Of a DNA stretch of 39,751 nt, positions 8,634 through 16,272 are shown piece after piece. The notes beneath the pieces are model-generated. The model saw nothing but the letters and a program-made list of their open reading frames with translations, was not told where the DNA came from and ran no database searches. Position numbers and translations under genes: made by a program. Every line of letters starts with the position of its first letter. Positions within the stretch are counted from its first letter, which is position 1. Source of the DNA: Deltaproteobacteria bacterium (lineage in GTDB: Bacteria; Desulfobacterota; Desulfobacteria; Desulfobacterales; Desulfobacteraceae); NCBI GenBank assembly GCA_013151635.1, contig JAADHV010000133.1, positions 1 to 39,751 on the forward strand. Reading direction: 5' to 3'.

Positions 8634-10196
8634 ATGGATGTTAAATCTAAAGAAATTTTGGAAGACCACCTTGTATTTGCAGAAGAAAATGATGAATTAA
8701 TTTGTAAAGAAGGCTCAAAAGATAAAAAAAATTCATGGAAGATCCTGATTGTTGATGATGAAGAGGAAGTCCATGAAATCACAAGGATTACTCTCAGGGG
8801 ATACTTGTTTGAGGACAAAGGTGTTGAGTTGTTGAGCGCTTATTGTGAGAAAGATGTCAAAATTATTTTAAAAAAAGAACCTGATGTCGCACTTATCCTT
8901 CTGGATGTTGTTATGGAACAGGATGACACAGGGCTTTTTCTTGTTGAATATATAAGAAAAAAGTTGAACAATTCGTGTGTTCGCATTGTTTTAAGAACCG
9001 GGCAGCCGGGAAAAGCCCCTGAACAGGAAGTGATAGCAAAATATGATATCAATGATTACAAAACCAAGCCGGAGCTCACAGCCCAAAAACTTTTCACCAC
9101 GGTAACATCCTGCCTGAGGGCCTATGGCAGCCTGAAAACAATAGAAAGAAACAGTAAAGGCCTTGAAGCGATTATCCGCTCAACAGCTGAAGTTTTTAAA
9201 AATCAATCTTTTCCAAAATTTGCTTCCAGCGTCCTTTTACAATTGCAGCAGATCTTATGCCTGGATTCCGGCTCAGGTGTTGACACTGCTTATTTTATTG
9301 GTATGCCGGACAGCCTGCCTGTCCTGATGGCCGGCACAGGCAGGTTTAATGGAATGACTGGAAACCGTCTTGATGAATCCATGCCCCGGACTATAGCTAA
9401 AAATTTTGAAAAATTTATAAAATCCGGCAGGGAGACCTTTTTGGATGATGAATATGTCGGTGTGTTTAAGAACAGGGACGGTTTTTGCAGTATATTATAT
9501 TTAAATGGGTGCAACAACCTTTCTGGCATTGACAGAGCCCTGGTTAGAATCTATGCAAACAACATTGCCATCGGCTTTGATAATATCAGCCTTGCCCGGG
9601 AAATAATCAATACGCAAAAGGAAGTTATATTAACCCTGGGGGAAATTGTTGAAACACGTTCGCAGGAAACTGCGCATCATGTTACAAGGGTGGCGGAAAT
9701 CTGTTATCTCCTGGCAAAAAAATATGGCATGGATGAAAAAATCTGCGAGATATTAAGGCTTGCCTCTCCCATGCATGACGTAGGGAAAATAGGTGTTCCC
9801 GAGGCTATTTTAAATAAACCGGGTAAACTGACGGACGACGAGTTTAAAATAATCCAGCAACATGCAAAAACCGGGTATGAAATTTTAAGAAAATCCAATC
9901 GTTCCATTATGCAGACAGCAGCCATTGTCGCCCTGCAGCATCATGAACGGTGGGATGGCAAAGGATATCCCCAGGGGCTTTGTGGAGAAAGCATACACAT
10001 TTTGGGGAGAATTGCAGCCATTGCCGATGTGTTTGATGCGTTGAGCCATAAACGCTGCTATAAAGAAGCCTGGCATATGGATAAAATTATAGGCTTGTTT
10101 AAATCAGAATCAGGAAAGCATTTTGATGCAGGCCTTGTGGATATTTTCCTCTTAAATATAAAAGAGTTTGAGGGGATTAATAGACGGTTCCCTTAA
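8634..10196 (+). CDS. Receiver-DUF3369-HD-GYP cyclic di-GMP phosphodiesterase
   Basis: 520 residues: receiver (about 35-165, acidic pair D41/D42, phosphoacceptor D91), a DUF3369 middle region (about 170-320) and an HD-GYP domain (about 330-500). The catalytic residues are intact: HH at 348-349, HD at 381-382 (MHDVGKIG), a further HH (QHHERWDGKGYP) and GYP at 444-446. HD-GYP enzymes hydrolyse c-di-GMP to pGpG and GMP using a bi- or tri-iron centre. Phosphorylation of D91 probably controls activity. GAGGAT precedes the ATG by eight bases. It is placed directly behind purB and near both a diguanylate cyclase and a kinase with the same receiver type, so a local phosphorelay is plausible but unproven. 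Confidence 0.94.
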   Translation: MDVKSKEILEDHLVFAEENDELICKEGSKDKKNSWKILIVDDEEEVHEITRITLRGYLFEDKGVELLSAYCEKDVKIILKKEPDVALILLDVVMEQDDTGLFLVEYIRKKLNNSCVRIVLRTGQPGKAPEQEVIAKYDINDYKTKPELTAQKLFTTVTSCLRAYGSLKTIERNSKGLEAIIRSTAEVFKNQSFPKFASSVLLQLQQILCLDSGSGVDTAYFIGMPDSLPVLMAGTGRFNGMTGNRLDESMPRTIAKNFEKFIKSGRETFLDDEYVGVFKNRDGFCSILYLNGCNNLSGIDRALVRIYANNIAIGFDNISLAREIINTQKEVILTLGEIVETRSQETAHHVTRVAEICYLLAKKYGMDEKICEILRLASPMHDVGKIGVPEAILNKPGKLTDDEFKIIQQHAKTGYEILRKSNRSIMQTAAIVALQHHERWDGKGYPQGLCGESIHILGRIAAIADVFDALSHKRCYKEAWHMDKIIGLFKSESGKHFDAGLVDIFLLNIKEFEGINRRFP

Positions 10197-10543
10197 ATAA
10201 AGCCATCTTGCAAAATGTGCCAATAAATAAAAATGGTAATAAATTAGACCAGTGGTTCTTTATCGTTCCAGGTATTTGTACCAATATAGTTATAACTCTG
10301 TAAAAATGGTTTGTTTTCTTTCCACTTCCTAAAATTTGATCTGTTTTTTTCTTTTGACTTATCTCTTATAATACCTGTGGTACGCTTATAATAAAGGCGA
10401 TACAGGATTTTTTCCTAAACAATAAATATGTGGCAAGAGATTTGCTAAAGAAGCTTATAAAGAAAGTTGCTATTGCTGAGTACCAAATAAAGTAAGCAGG
10501 CTTTATATTTTTTTATACCACTAAATTCAAGGAGCAAAGGACT
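10197..10543. other. Intergenic region upstream of ald
   Basis: 347 bases with no credible reading frame. It contains TATAAT-like hexamers near 10367 and 10387 without a convincing -35, a 10-base element ACCTGTGGTA at 10373-10382 followed by GATACAGGA at 10396, and a strong ribosome site (AAGGAG) before the ald start. I see no terminator for the upstream phosphodiesterase gene. Confidence 0.5.
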
Positions 10544-11653
10544 ATGATTGTAGGAATTCTCAAAGAGATCAAACCCCAGGAAAATCGTGTGTGTATGACC
10601 CCATCCGGCGTTGATATGATGAAAGCCAATGGTCACACTGTCTATGTTGAAAAAAATGCAGGGCTCGGTTCCGGCTTTGAAGACAATAAGTATACTGAAG
10701 CCGGTGCTGCAATCCTTGATACCCCTGGTGAAGTTTATGACATCTCTGATATGGTCATGCATGTAAAAGAGCCCCAGCCCTCGGAATTCGCTTTTATTAA
10801 AAAAGGGCAGATTGTTTTTACATATCTGCACCTTGCAGCGGATAAAGACCTTACGCGGGCATTGTTGAAAACAGGGTCGATCGGCATCGCTTATGAAACT
10901 ATTGAGGATCGTAATGGTGGGTTGCCCCTGCTTGCCCCAATGAGTGAAGTTGCAGGAAGACTTGCTACCCAGCAGGGAGCAAAATATCTTGAAAGAACAT
11001 TTGGCGGAAGAGGATTGCTTTTAGGTGGCGTGACAGGAACGCCCGCGGCCAATGTCCTTGTTATCGGTGGTGGCGTTGTTGGTATTCATGCGGCCCAGGT
11101 CGCCTGCGGCATGGGGGCTAAGGTTACTATTCTGGATATGAATATTGAACGGCTGCGCTATCTTTCAGAAATTATGCCTGCCAATTGCCAGGCATTAATG
11201 TCTTCGCCTGCGTTGATAAGAGAGCTTGTAAAAACAGCAGATCTTGTTGTGGGTGCAGTTCTTGTTGCAGGCGCCAAAGCACCTAAGCTGATCACAAAAG
11301 ATATGCTTTTGACAATGAAAAAAGGCTCTGTAATTGTTGATGTTGCAATTGATCAGGGCGGATGTTTTGAAACATCCAGACCCACCACCCATAATGATCC
11401 CATTTATGAAATTGACGGGGTTATCCACTATAGTGTCGCCAATATGCCGGGGGCGGTTCCCTTGACATCTGCCATTGCCTTAACCAATGCAACTTTGCCA
11501 TATGCGTTGAAGATAGCCAATAATGGATGGAAGGCCGTTTGTGAGGATATAGGATTTGCAAAGGGTGTAAACTATGTTGGTGATAAGCTTGTGTGCAAGC
11601 CGGTTGCTGATGCGTTAAACATTAAGTATACATCCCTTGAAAGCCTGATGTAA
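10544..11653 (+). CDS. ald: Alanine dehydrogenase
   Basis: 369 residues, the usual length. It interconverts L-alanine and pyruvate plus ammonia with NAD. Active-site residues can be seen in MHVKEPQPSEF (Lys) and TYLHLAADKDL (His). The Rossmann loop VIGGGVVGIHAA and the C-terminal YSVANMPGAVPLTSA sequence are diagnostic. AAGGAG sits nine bases before the ATG. It is monocistronic, with a long leader and a strong hairpin directly after the stop. In anaerobes this enzyme commonly serves alanine catabolism or nitrogen assimilation. Confidence 0.96.
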   Translation: MIVGILKEIKPQENRVCMTPSGVDMMKANGHTVYVEKNAGLGSGFEDNKYTEAGAAILDTPGEVYDISDMVMHVKEPQPSEFAFIKKGQIVFTYLHLAADKDLTRALLKTGSIGIAYETIEDRNGGLPLLAPMSEVAGRLATQQGAKYLERTFGGRGLLLGGVTGTPAANVLVIGGGVVGIHAAQVACGMGAKVTILDMNIERLRYLSEIMPANCQALMSSPALIRELVKTADLVVGAVLVAGAKAPKLITKDMLLTMKKGSVIVDVAIDQGGCFETSRPTTHNDPIYEIDGVIHYSVANMPGAVPLTSAIALTNATLPYALKIANNGWKAVCEDIGFAKGVNYVGDKLVCKPVADALNIKYTSLESLM

Positions 11654-11672
11654 TATTAAGATTGAGATACTG

Positions 11673-11713
11673 ACTGCAAAAGGCGTACGATTTTTTCGTG
11701 CGCCTTTTGCAGT
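11673..11713 (+). terminator. Strong hairpin terminator after ald
   Basis: A stem of about 18 base pairs with one G-T wobble: CTGCAAAAGGCG pairs with CGCCTTTTGCAG, and TACGA with TCGTG, around a five-T loop. It starts 20 bases after the ald stop and ends in TTTT. The U tract is short, but stem strength and position fit intrinsic termination. It may also serve the convergent 100-residue gene, though that direction has no T run. Confidence 0.75.
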
Positions 11714-11725
11714 TTTGATGAACAA

Positions 11726-12028
11726 TCAGTAGGTGCCATCCGGATTTTTGGTATTAAAGCTGTTTAAATACCATGGAGCTGATTTATATTCCAATTGGCA
11801 AAGACCCTTGGTTTCAAGGGAGTTTATAGCAAGCTGCAGTGTGTGGTAATCTATCTCAATGTCATCCCATCCAAGGTATTTAAGCCTTTTGTTAGCCTGG
11901 CAATGAGACATGCCCGGATTGATTAAACATGCATTTGCCAAGCTTCTGATGAATCCCGGGATTAAAGAGGCTTCAACCCCGTTTTCAATAAGCTTGCGAA
12001 TCAATTTTTTATCAACCATTGTTGCCAT
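11726..12028 (-). CDS. Uncharacterised 100-residue protein
   Basis: A soluble, probably helical protein of 100 residues; no signal peptide, membrane helix or recognised motif. The sequence reads as a real protein (balanced composition, ending WYLNSFNTKNPDGTY), and the segment with GMSHCQANKRLKYLGW followed by a Leu/Ile-rich helix could be a small helix-turn-helix-like fold; that is a guess. ATG at 12028 has a weak GAG ribosome site; ATG at 12019 (MVDKK) is an alternative. It converges with ald across the terminator. Function unknown. Confidence 0.6.
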   Translation of the reverse strand: MATMVDKKLIRKLIENGVEASLIPGFIRSLANACLINPGMSHCQANKRLKYLGWDDIEIDYHTLQLAINSLETKGLCQLEYKSAPWYLNSFNTKNPDGTY

Positions 12029-12390
12029 ATAATATTCTCAATTGAAATATTTTTAATTTAAGGTCTTGTCTTTAGGAGGCCGAACCCTGCTTTGAAAATA
12101 TTCTATTCGTGAATAGCATTGGAGTCAATCCGGGTTATAGCGGATGATTTTTTTTCGTGAATATTGTGAGTGCCTGAAAAATTGTATTCCCATGATTATG
12201 GCTTGCTTTATATAATGAAAAGCTTTGTATTCCTCTAATTTTTATCCAATAGCTTTTATTTCCTCATGTAAAAAGAGTGCGCCCCTTTCCAGGGGCGGCT
12301 TTGCTCTATTAAAAAAAATATGTTTAACTATTATATTTTTGTGACAGGTGATATTGTTAAAAAAGTAGAGGATTTAATGGAGAAGGGCAA
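12029..12390. other. Intergenic region between the 100-residue gene and the AMMECR1 gene
   Basis: 362 bases between divergent genes, with no open frame longer than about 22 codons. It contains a 14-base dyad CTATTCGTGAATAG (12103-12116), a second copy of TTCGTGAATA at 12154-12163, and a GC-rich hairpin CGCCCCT-TTCC-AGGGGCG (12280-12297). The hairpin followed by CTCTTTTT would resemble a weak terminator on the minus strand, but no minus-strand gene ends there. Confidence 0.5.
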
Positions 12391-12972
12391 ATGACAAAGA
12401 CATTATCAAAACAAGATGGAAAGTTGCTTTTAAAGCTTGCAAGACAGAAAATTTTTAACACGTTTAAAAAAGATGATAGCAAGCTTGCCGCTTTGAAGGC
12501 CGAAGTTTCAGATATGGTACTCAAAGAAAAGCGCGGGACTTTTGTCAGTTTACATAAAAAAGGGGATTTAAGGGGTTGTATCGGTAATATTGAGCCTGTC
12601 AAAACTGTCTTTGACGCGATTGAGGATAATGCAGAACATGCAGCCTTTAATGATTCAAGATTCAGCCCGTTGTCCTGTGAAGAGCTAAAGGATACAAGTA
12701 TTGAGATCAGTATCTTAACAAGCCCTCAAAAGCTTGATTACAAGGACGCCGCAGATTTAGCCGCAAAGCTTCGGCCAGGTATTGACGGGGTCATTATAAG
12801 AAAAAATCATCATGGCGCGACCTTTTTGCCCCAGGTATGGGACCAACTGAAAGATCCAGGGGAATTTTTAAAGCATCTTTGTATGAAAGCCGGGTTGTCA
12901 CCGGATGAGTGGAAATCCTGTGATCTTGATGTGTTAACATATCAGGTCCAAGTGTTTGAAGAAAAGCCTTGA
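12391..12972 (+). CDS. amrA: AMMECR1-domain protein (AmmeMemoRadiSam system protein A type)
   Basis: 193 residues covering one AMMECR1 domain. The invariant LRGCIG motif is at 60-65, and the later GIDGVIIRKNHHGATFLPQVW segment is also typical. The family is widespread in archaea, bacteria and eukaryotes (human AMMECR1) and often sits beside MEMO and radical-SAM genes; its reaction is not established. Neither partner is visible here. GGAG/AGGG lies upstream of the ATG. The TrpR-like gene follows after 69 bases and may be co-transcribed. Confidence 0.88.
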   Translation: MTKTLSKQDGKLLLKLARQKIFNTFKKDDSKLAALKAEVSDMVLKEKRGTFVSLHKKGDLRGCIGNIEPVKTVFDAIEDNAEHAAFNDSRFSPLSCEELKDTSIEISILTSPQKLDYKDAADLAAKLRPGIDGVIIRKNHHGATFLPQVWDQLKDPGEFLKHLCMKAGLSPDEWKSCDLDVLTYQVQVFEEKP

Positions 12973-13041
12973 TGCCTTTTTTGTAAGATTAAGCAAATAA
13001 AGCATGGTGTTTATAAAAAGAAAACAAGTATGGGGAGAAAT

Positions 13042-13302
13042 ATGGCAGTTGATCCGGAATTGTTGAAAATTATATCATCCATTGACGGACTTGATGATTT
13101 AAACCGTTTTTTTGAAGATATTTTCACTCCGGCTGAACTGGATGTTATCTCGTTGAGGTGGAAGCTTTTAAAGGATCTTCACAAAGGCCTTGCCCAGCGT
13201 AAAATTGCTGAGAAATACGGTATCAGCCTGTGTAAGATTACAAGGGGATCGAAAATTTTGAAAAATAAGGACTCCATGGTATTAAAAGTGTTAAATTCCT
13301 GA
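13042..13302 (+). CDS. TrpR/YerC-like helix-turn-helix regulator
   Basis: 86 residues with the Trp-repressor fold signature: FTPAELDVISLRWKLL aligns with the TPDE helix of E. coli TrpR, and the recognition region AQRKIAEKYGISLCKITRGSKIL matches the TrpR turn and ITRGSN-LK helix. The start at 13042 is favoured over the in-frame ATG at 13030 because GGGGAGA lies immediately before it. TrpR uses L-tryptophan as co-repressor; related YerC/YecD proteins may not. No trp genes are in the window, so the effector and targets are unknown. Its 3' end overlaps the convergent Nudix gene by 12 bases. Confidence 0.82.
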   Translation: MAVDPELLKIISSIDGLDDLNRFFEDIFTPAELDVISLRWKLLKDLHKGLAQRKIAEKYGISLCKITRGSKILKNKDSMVLKVLNS

Positions 13303-13917
13303 ATGACCGGAAATAAGTTCCAATGCAAGTTCTGACCATAATTCCATATTTAACTTCCCAATGTTTTTTGTTTTTTCCCACCTGAATTGGAATAGTTCTG
13401 TTCCTGGCAAATATTTTTCAGGGGTCGTGGTCAGTATTCTGAAAACAGCTCCCAGGTGAACATTCCCGACGTCTGTAACATCTTCGCTGATCAAACCGAT
13501 AAAGCCTGGCTGATCTTCTTTTGGCCTTTGGTCAAGTTCTTCGTTCAGTTCCCTTTTTATCCCGGCAATCAGAATTTGCTTAAAAGAGTAATTTTGTGCT
13601 TTCATATCAACAGGATTGATGTGACCTCCTATCCCGACGGACCAAAGGTCATGAAGCCTTTGCTCACTGCCCTGCCGGTTATAGACAGCAGTTTTTTGAA
13701 CATCTGCTGTCTGAAGGATAATATATGGGATAATCTGCTTGTAAGAGGGGGTTGTTTCTGCACTGGTCCGGTTAATAAATTCAAATCCAGCCATAGAACA
13801 ATTTTTAATAAATATATCAAGTTCCAATGGTATGATACTTTTTTTTCGGACCCATGATTTTGGTAAAAGCTGTCTTTTAATACATAATACTTTTTCGTTA
13901 TCTGTCACAGAAATCAT
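13291..13917 (-). CDS. Nudix-family hydrolase, divergent box (COG4112-like)
   Basis: 208 residues. The core SVGIGGHINPVD followed by GIKRELNEELD is a Nudix box (metal-binding REL-EE present) with about ten extra residues between the glycine loop and the RE-EE helix. This form is seen in predicted MutT-like phosphoesterases of the COG4112 type, as far as I can recall. Substrate unknown; likely a nucleoside diphosphate derivative. The ATG at 13917 touches the AAAGG site, so GTG at 13908, with proper spacing, is a possible start. Converges with the TrpR-like gene. Confidence 0.75.
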   Translation of the reverse strand: MISVTDNEKVLCIKRQLLPKSWVRKKSIIPLELDIFIKNCSMAGFEFINRTSAETTPSYKQIIPYIILQTADVQKTAVYNRQGSEQRLHDLWSVGIGGHINPVDMKAQNYSFKQILIAGIKRELNEELDQRPKEDQPGFIGLISEDVTDVGNVHLGAVFRILTTTPEKYLPGTELFQFRWEKTKNIGKLNMELWSELALELISGHSGI

Positions 13918-14059
13918 CCTTTTGTTGTTTGCATAGTAATAAATTTTATATTTTTATCATACTTTGCAGGAGAAATGAAAGCTGATTTTTTTGGGTTTTG
14001 GTAGAGATTATACAGGACCTGTGGTATGGGGATAGAAAATCATTAAAAAAGGGATGCTT

Positions 14060-15016
14060 ATGTTGTTTTTAAATAAAGATACAATTCAAAAGGCAGGTCA
14101 GGGTATTATTCAAACAGCTGTTGAACAGGCCTATCAACTTGTGCTTAATAAACAGTATAATATGCCGGACAGGATGCATGTGGCAGACAGCCAGAATACG
14201 CTTTTATTAATGCCGTGTTTTTCAGAAAAATTCTTTGCCACAAAATTAGTCTCTGTTTTCCCGGAAGCAAGGCTTCATGGACAAGCTGTAGTGAATGGGG
14301 TGATGGTCCTTTTTAATAATATTTCAGGGCAGCCCCTGGCCATTATGGATGGTGCGGCTGTTACCGCCCACAGAACAGGTGCTGTCGGGGGATTAGGAGT
14401 CAAATTTCTTAGTTCCGGGTCTGTTAGTACCGCCGGTATTTTCGGTGCCGGGGTGCAGGGAATAAGCCAGGCCAGGTACCTTTTGTTTAACCGTAAAATA
14501 AAAACCCTTTACCTTTGTGCCCTGCACAGGGAATCTGCAATAAAAATGAGCCGGATACTTAAAAAAGAATACCCTGGTGTTGAATATGTGATTCCGGATC
14601 ATCCGGCCCAGCTAATTGAAAATTCAGCCGTGATTATTGCCGCCACAACCAGCACCGCCCCCTTGTTCCAGACAAGTCGCGATTGTATTCTCGGGAAGAC
14701 ATTTATTTCAATCGGATCATTCAGACCCGGAATGCAGGAATTTCCCGATACAGTGATAAAAAATGCAGATGATGTCTTTGTTGATACAATGTTTGCTGCA
14801 AAAGAATCCGGCGATATAGCTATTCCTTTAAAAAACCATGTTGTAAAAAAAGAAAAGATAAAAGAATTTGCAGGCTTGCTTGAAAATAATAATTATTCAG
14901 AAAATAAAACAGTTCTTTTTAAGTCTGTAGGGATGGCCCTGTTTGACTTAACAGTGGCTTCTGCCATTTATGAATTTGCCTTGGAACAAAATATAGGACA
15001 AACACTTGATTTTTAG
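14060..15016 (+). CDS. Ornithine cyclodeaminase / mu-crystallin family dehydrogenase
   Basis: 318 residues from ATG 14060 (AAAAAAGGG six bases upstream; ATG 14054 is two codons longer but has no spacing). The family signature is clear: KLVSVFPEA, GQPLAIMDGAAVTAHRTGAVGGLGVKFL and the dinucleotide loop GIFGAGVQGISQA, then SIGSFRPGMQE and VFVDTM near the C-terminus. Members include ornithine cyclodeaminase, NAD-dependent alanine dehydrogenase (archaeal type), ketimine reductases and lysine cyclodeaminase, and sequence alone does not decide between them. The promoter region shares an element with the ald gene 3.5 kb upstream. A tRNA gene converges right after it. Confidence 0.87.
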   Translation: MLFLNKDTIQKAGQGIIQTAVEQAYQLVLNKQYNMPDRMHVADSQNTLLLMPCFSEKFFATKLVSVFPEARLHGQAVVNGVMVLFNNISGQPLAIMDGAAVTAHRTGAVGGLGVKFLSSGSVSTAGIFGAGVQGISQARYLLFNRKIKTLYLCALHRESAIKMSRILKKEYPGVEYVIPDHPAQLIENSAVIIAATTSTAPLFQTSRDCILGKTFISIGSFRPGMQEFPDTVIKNADDVFVDTMFAAKESGDIAIPLKNHVVKKEKIKEFAGLLENNNYSENKTVLFKSVGMALFDLTVASAIYEFALEQNIGQTLDF

Positions 15017-15033
15017 CCAAGGATAAAAAAAAA

Positions 15034-15108
15034 TGGAGCGGGAAACGGGATTTGAACCCGCGACTTCGACCTTGGCAAGGTCGCACTCTACCACTGAGTT
15101 ATTCCCGC
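15034..15108 (-). tRNA. tRNA-Gly (GCC)
   Basis: 75 bases on the minus strand including an encoded CCA (TGG at 15034-15036 on the plus strand). Acceptor GCGGGAA pairs with TTCCCGC; D arm AACTCAGTGGTAGAGT; anticodon stem and loop CGACCTTGCCAAGGTCG, with anticodon GCC at 15074-15076; T arm with GGTTCAAATCC. It decodes GGC and GGU. The acceptor stem is perfectly paired, so it should be functional. Confidence 0.97.
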
Positions 15109-15125
15109 TCAGCAAAAGTTTGTTC

Positions 15126-15154
15126 TAACTACTTTAAAAACTGGTTTTTGTCAA
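15126..15154 (-). promoter_or_regulatory. Promoter of tRNA-Gly
   Basis: Minus-strand TTGACA (15149-15154) and TAGTTA (15126-15131) separated by 17 bases, placing transcription start about ten bases before the mature tRNA 5' end. Confidence 0.7.
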
Positions 15155-15271
15155 GAATAGATTTGTTAGATTCAGGTGTTTTCCATAGAAAATATTTTGT
15201 TGCATATGAATTGAATATGATATTATCATCAGTAAAATTATTGCAATGCCAGAGAAAAAAAAGGGTGGTGA

Positions 15272-16267
15272 ATGAAAACAAAAAATGTGCTGGTTACCGG
15301 GGGCGGTGGTTTTTTAGGCAAGGCGATTGTGAAAAAGCTTATAAAAAAAAAAATTAGCATTACTTCTTTTTCAAGAAGTTTTTACCCTGACCTTGAAAGT
15401 ATGGGTGTGATGCAGGTTCAAGGAGATCTGACAGATAAAAAAGCTGTTGCAAAGGCCTTTAAAAATACTGACGCAGTATTTCATGTAGCTGCAAAGCCTG
15501 GTATCTGGGGACCTTTTGAAGAATTTTTCAGGGCTAATGTTTTGGCAACCCAGAATGTAATATCCGCATGCCTGGAAAATAAAATTAAACAATTGATATA
15601 TACAAGCTCTCCCAGTGTGATATTTGATGAATTTGACATGGAAAATATTGATGAAACCGCTCCCTATCCTGGAAGATACCTGGCACCATACCCGGAAACC
15701 AAGGCCATGGCGGAAAAATTAGTTAAACATGCTTCAAAAAAAGGCCTTAACTCCATAATTATCCGTCCGCATCTGATCTGGGGGCCTGGAGACAACCACC
15801 TGGTGCCGGGGATTATAAAAAGAGCAAAAAAATTAAAAAGGGTAGGGCGAAAAGATGATCTGGTTGATACCATTTATGTTGATAATGCTGCGGATGCGCA
15901 TATCCTGGCTTTTCAAAAGCTTTTGGAAGACCCTTCATTATCAGGTAATATCTATTTTGTCAGCCAGGATGAACCTGTCTCAAAATGGCAAATGGCAAAT
16001 GCCTTTCTTGATGCTGCCGGTTTGCCACCGGTACAAGGGCATGTTTCTGCAAGAACAGCATATATTGCAGGTTCAATTTTCGAGTTTGTTTATAAGGTCT
16101 TCAACATAAAAAAAGAACCGCCAATGACCAGGTTTGCGGCAAAAGAACTTGCTACATCTCACTGGTTTGATATTTCAAGGGCCAAAAAAGATCTGGGATA
16201 CTATCCAAAGGTTTCTACAAAAGAAGGGCTTCAAAAATTAAAAGAATGGTTTTCAAAAACAGGATAA
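15272..16267 (+). CDS. NAD(P)-dependent 3-beta-HSD/OleD-like epimerase-dehydrogenase
   Basis: 331 residues, an extended short-chain dehydrogenase. Rossmann motif TGGGGFLG near residue 10; catalytic SS at 112-113; YPETK with Y140 and K144. The motif YTSSPSVIFDEFDMENIDE followed by PYPGRYLAPYPETKA is closest to OleD, the 2-alkyl-3-oxoalkanoate reductase of long-chain olefin synthesis, and to 3-beta-hydroxysteroid dehydrogenases. No oleA, oleB or oleC is nearby, so an OleD role is only a possibility. A strong GGGTGGTG site precedes the ATG. The YihY gene follows within five bases, suggesting an operon. Confidence 0.85.
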   Translation: MKTKNVLVTGGGGFLGKAIVKKLIKKKISITSFSRSFYPDLESMGVMQVQGDLTDKKAVAKAFKNTDAVFHVAAKPGIWGPFEEFFRANVLATQNVISACLENKIKQLIYTSSPSVIFDEFDMENIDETAPYPGRYLAPYPETKAMAEKLVKHASKKGLNSIIIRPHLIWGPGDNHLVPGIIKRAKKLKRVGRKDDLVDTIYVDNAADAHILAFQKLLEDPSLSGNIYFVSQDEPVSKWQMANAFLDAAGLPPVQGHVSARTAYIAGSIFEFVYKVFNIKKEPPMTRFAAKELATSHWFDISRAKKDLGYYPKVSTKEGLQKLKEWFSKTG

Positions 16268-16272
16268 AAACT

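Noticed and set aside
10197-10543. Riboswitch upstream of ald
   Set aside because: The leader is long but I find no glycine or other known aptamer core and no terminator/anti-terminator pair.
15052-15357. 101-codon plus-strand ORF across tRNA-Gly and the OleD-like start
   Set aside because: It reads through the tRNA on the opposite strand and overlaps the strong start of the dehydrogenase gene.
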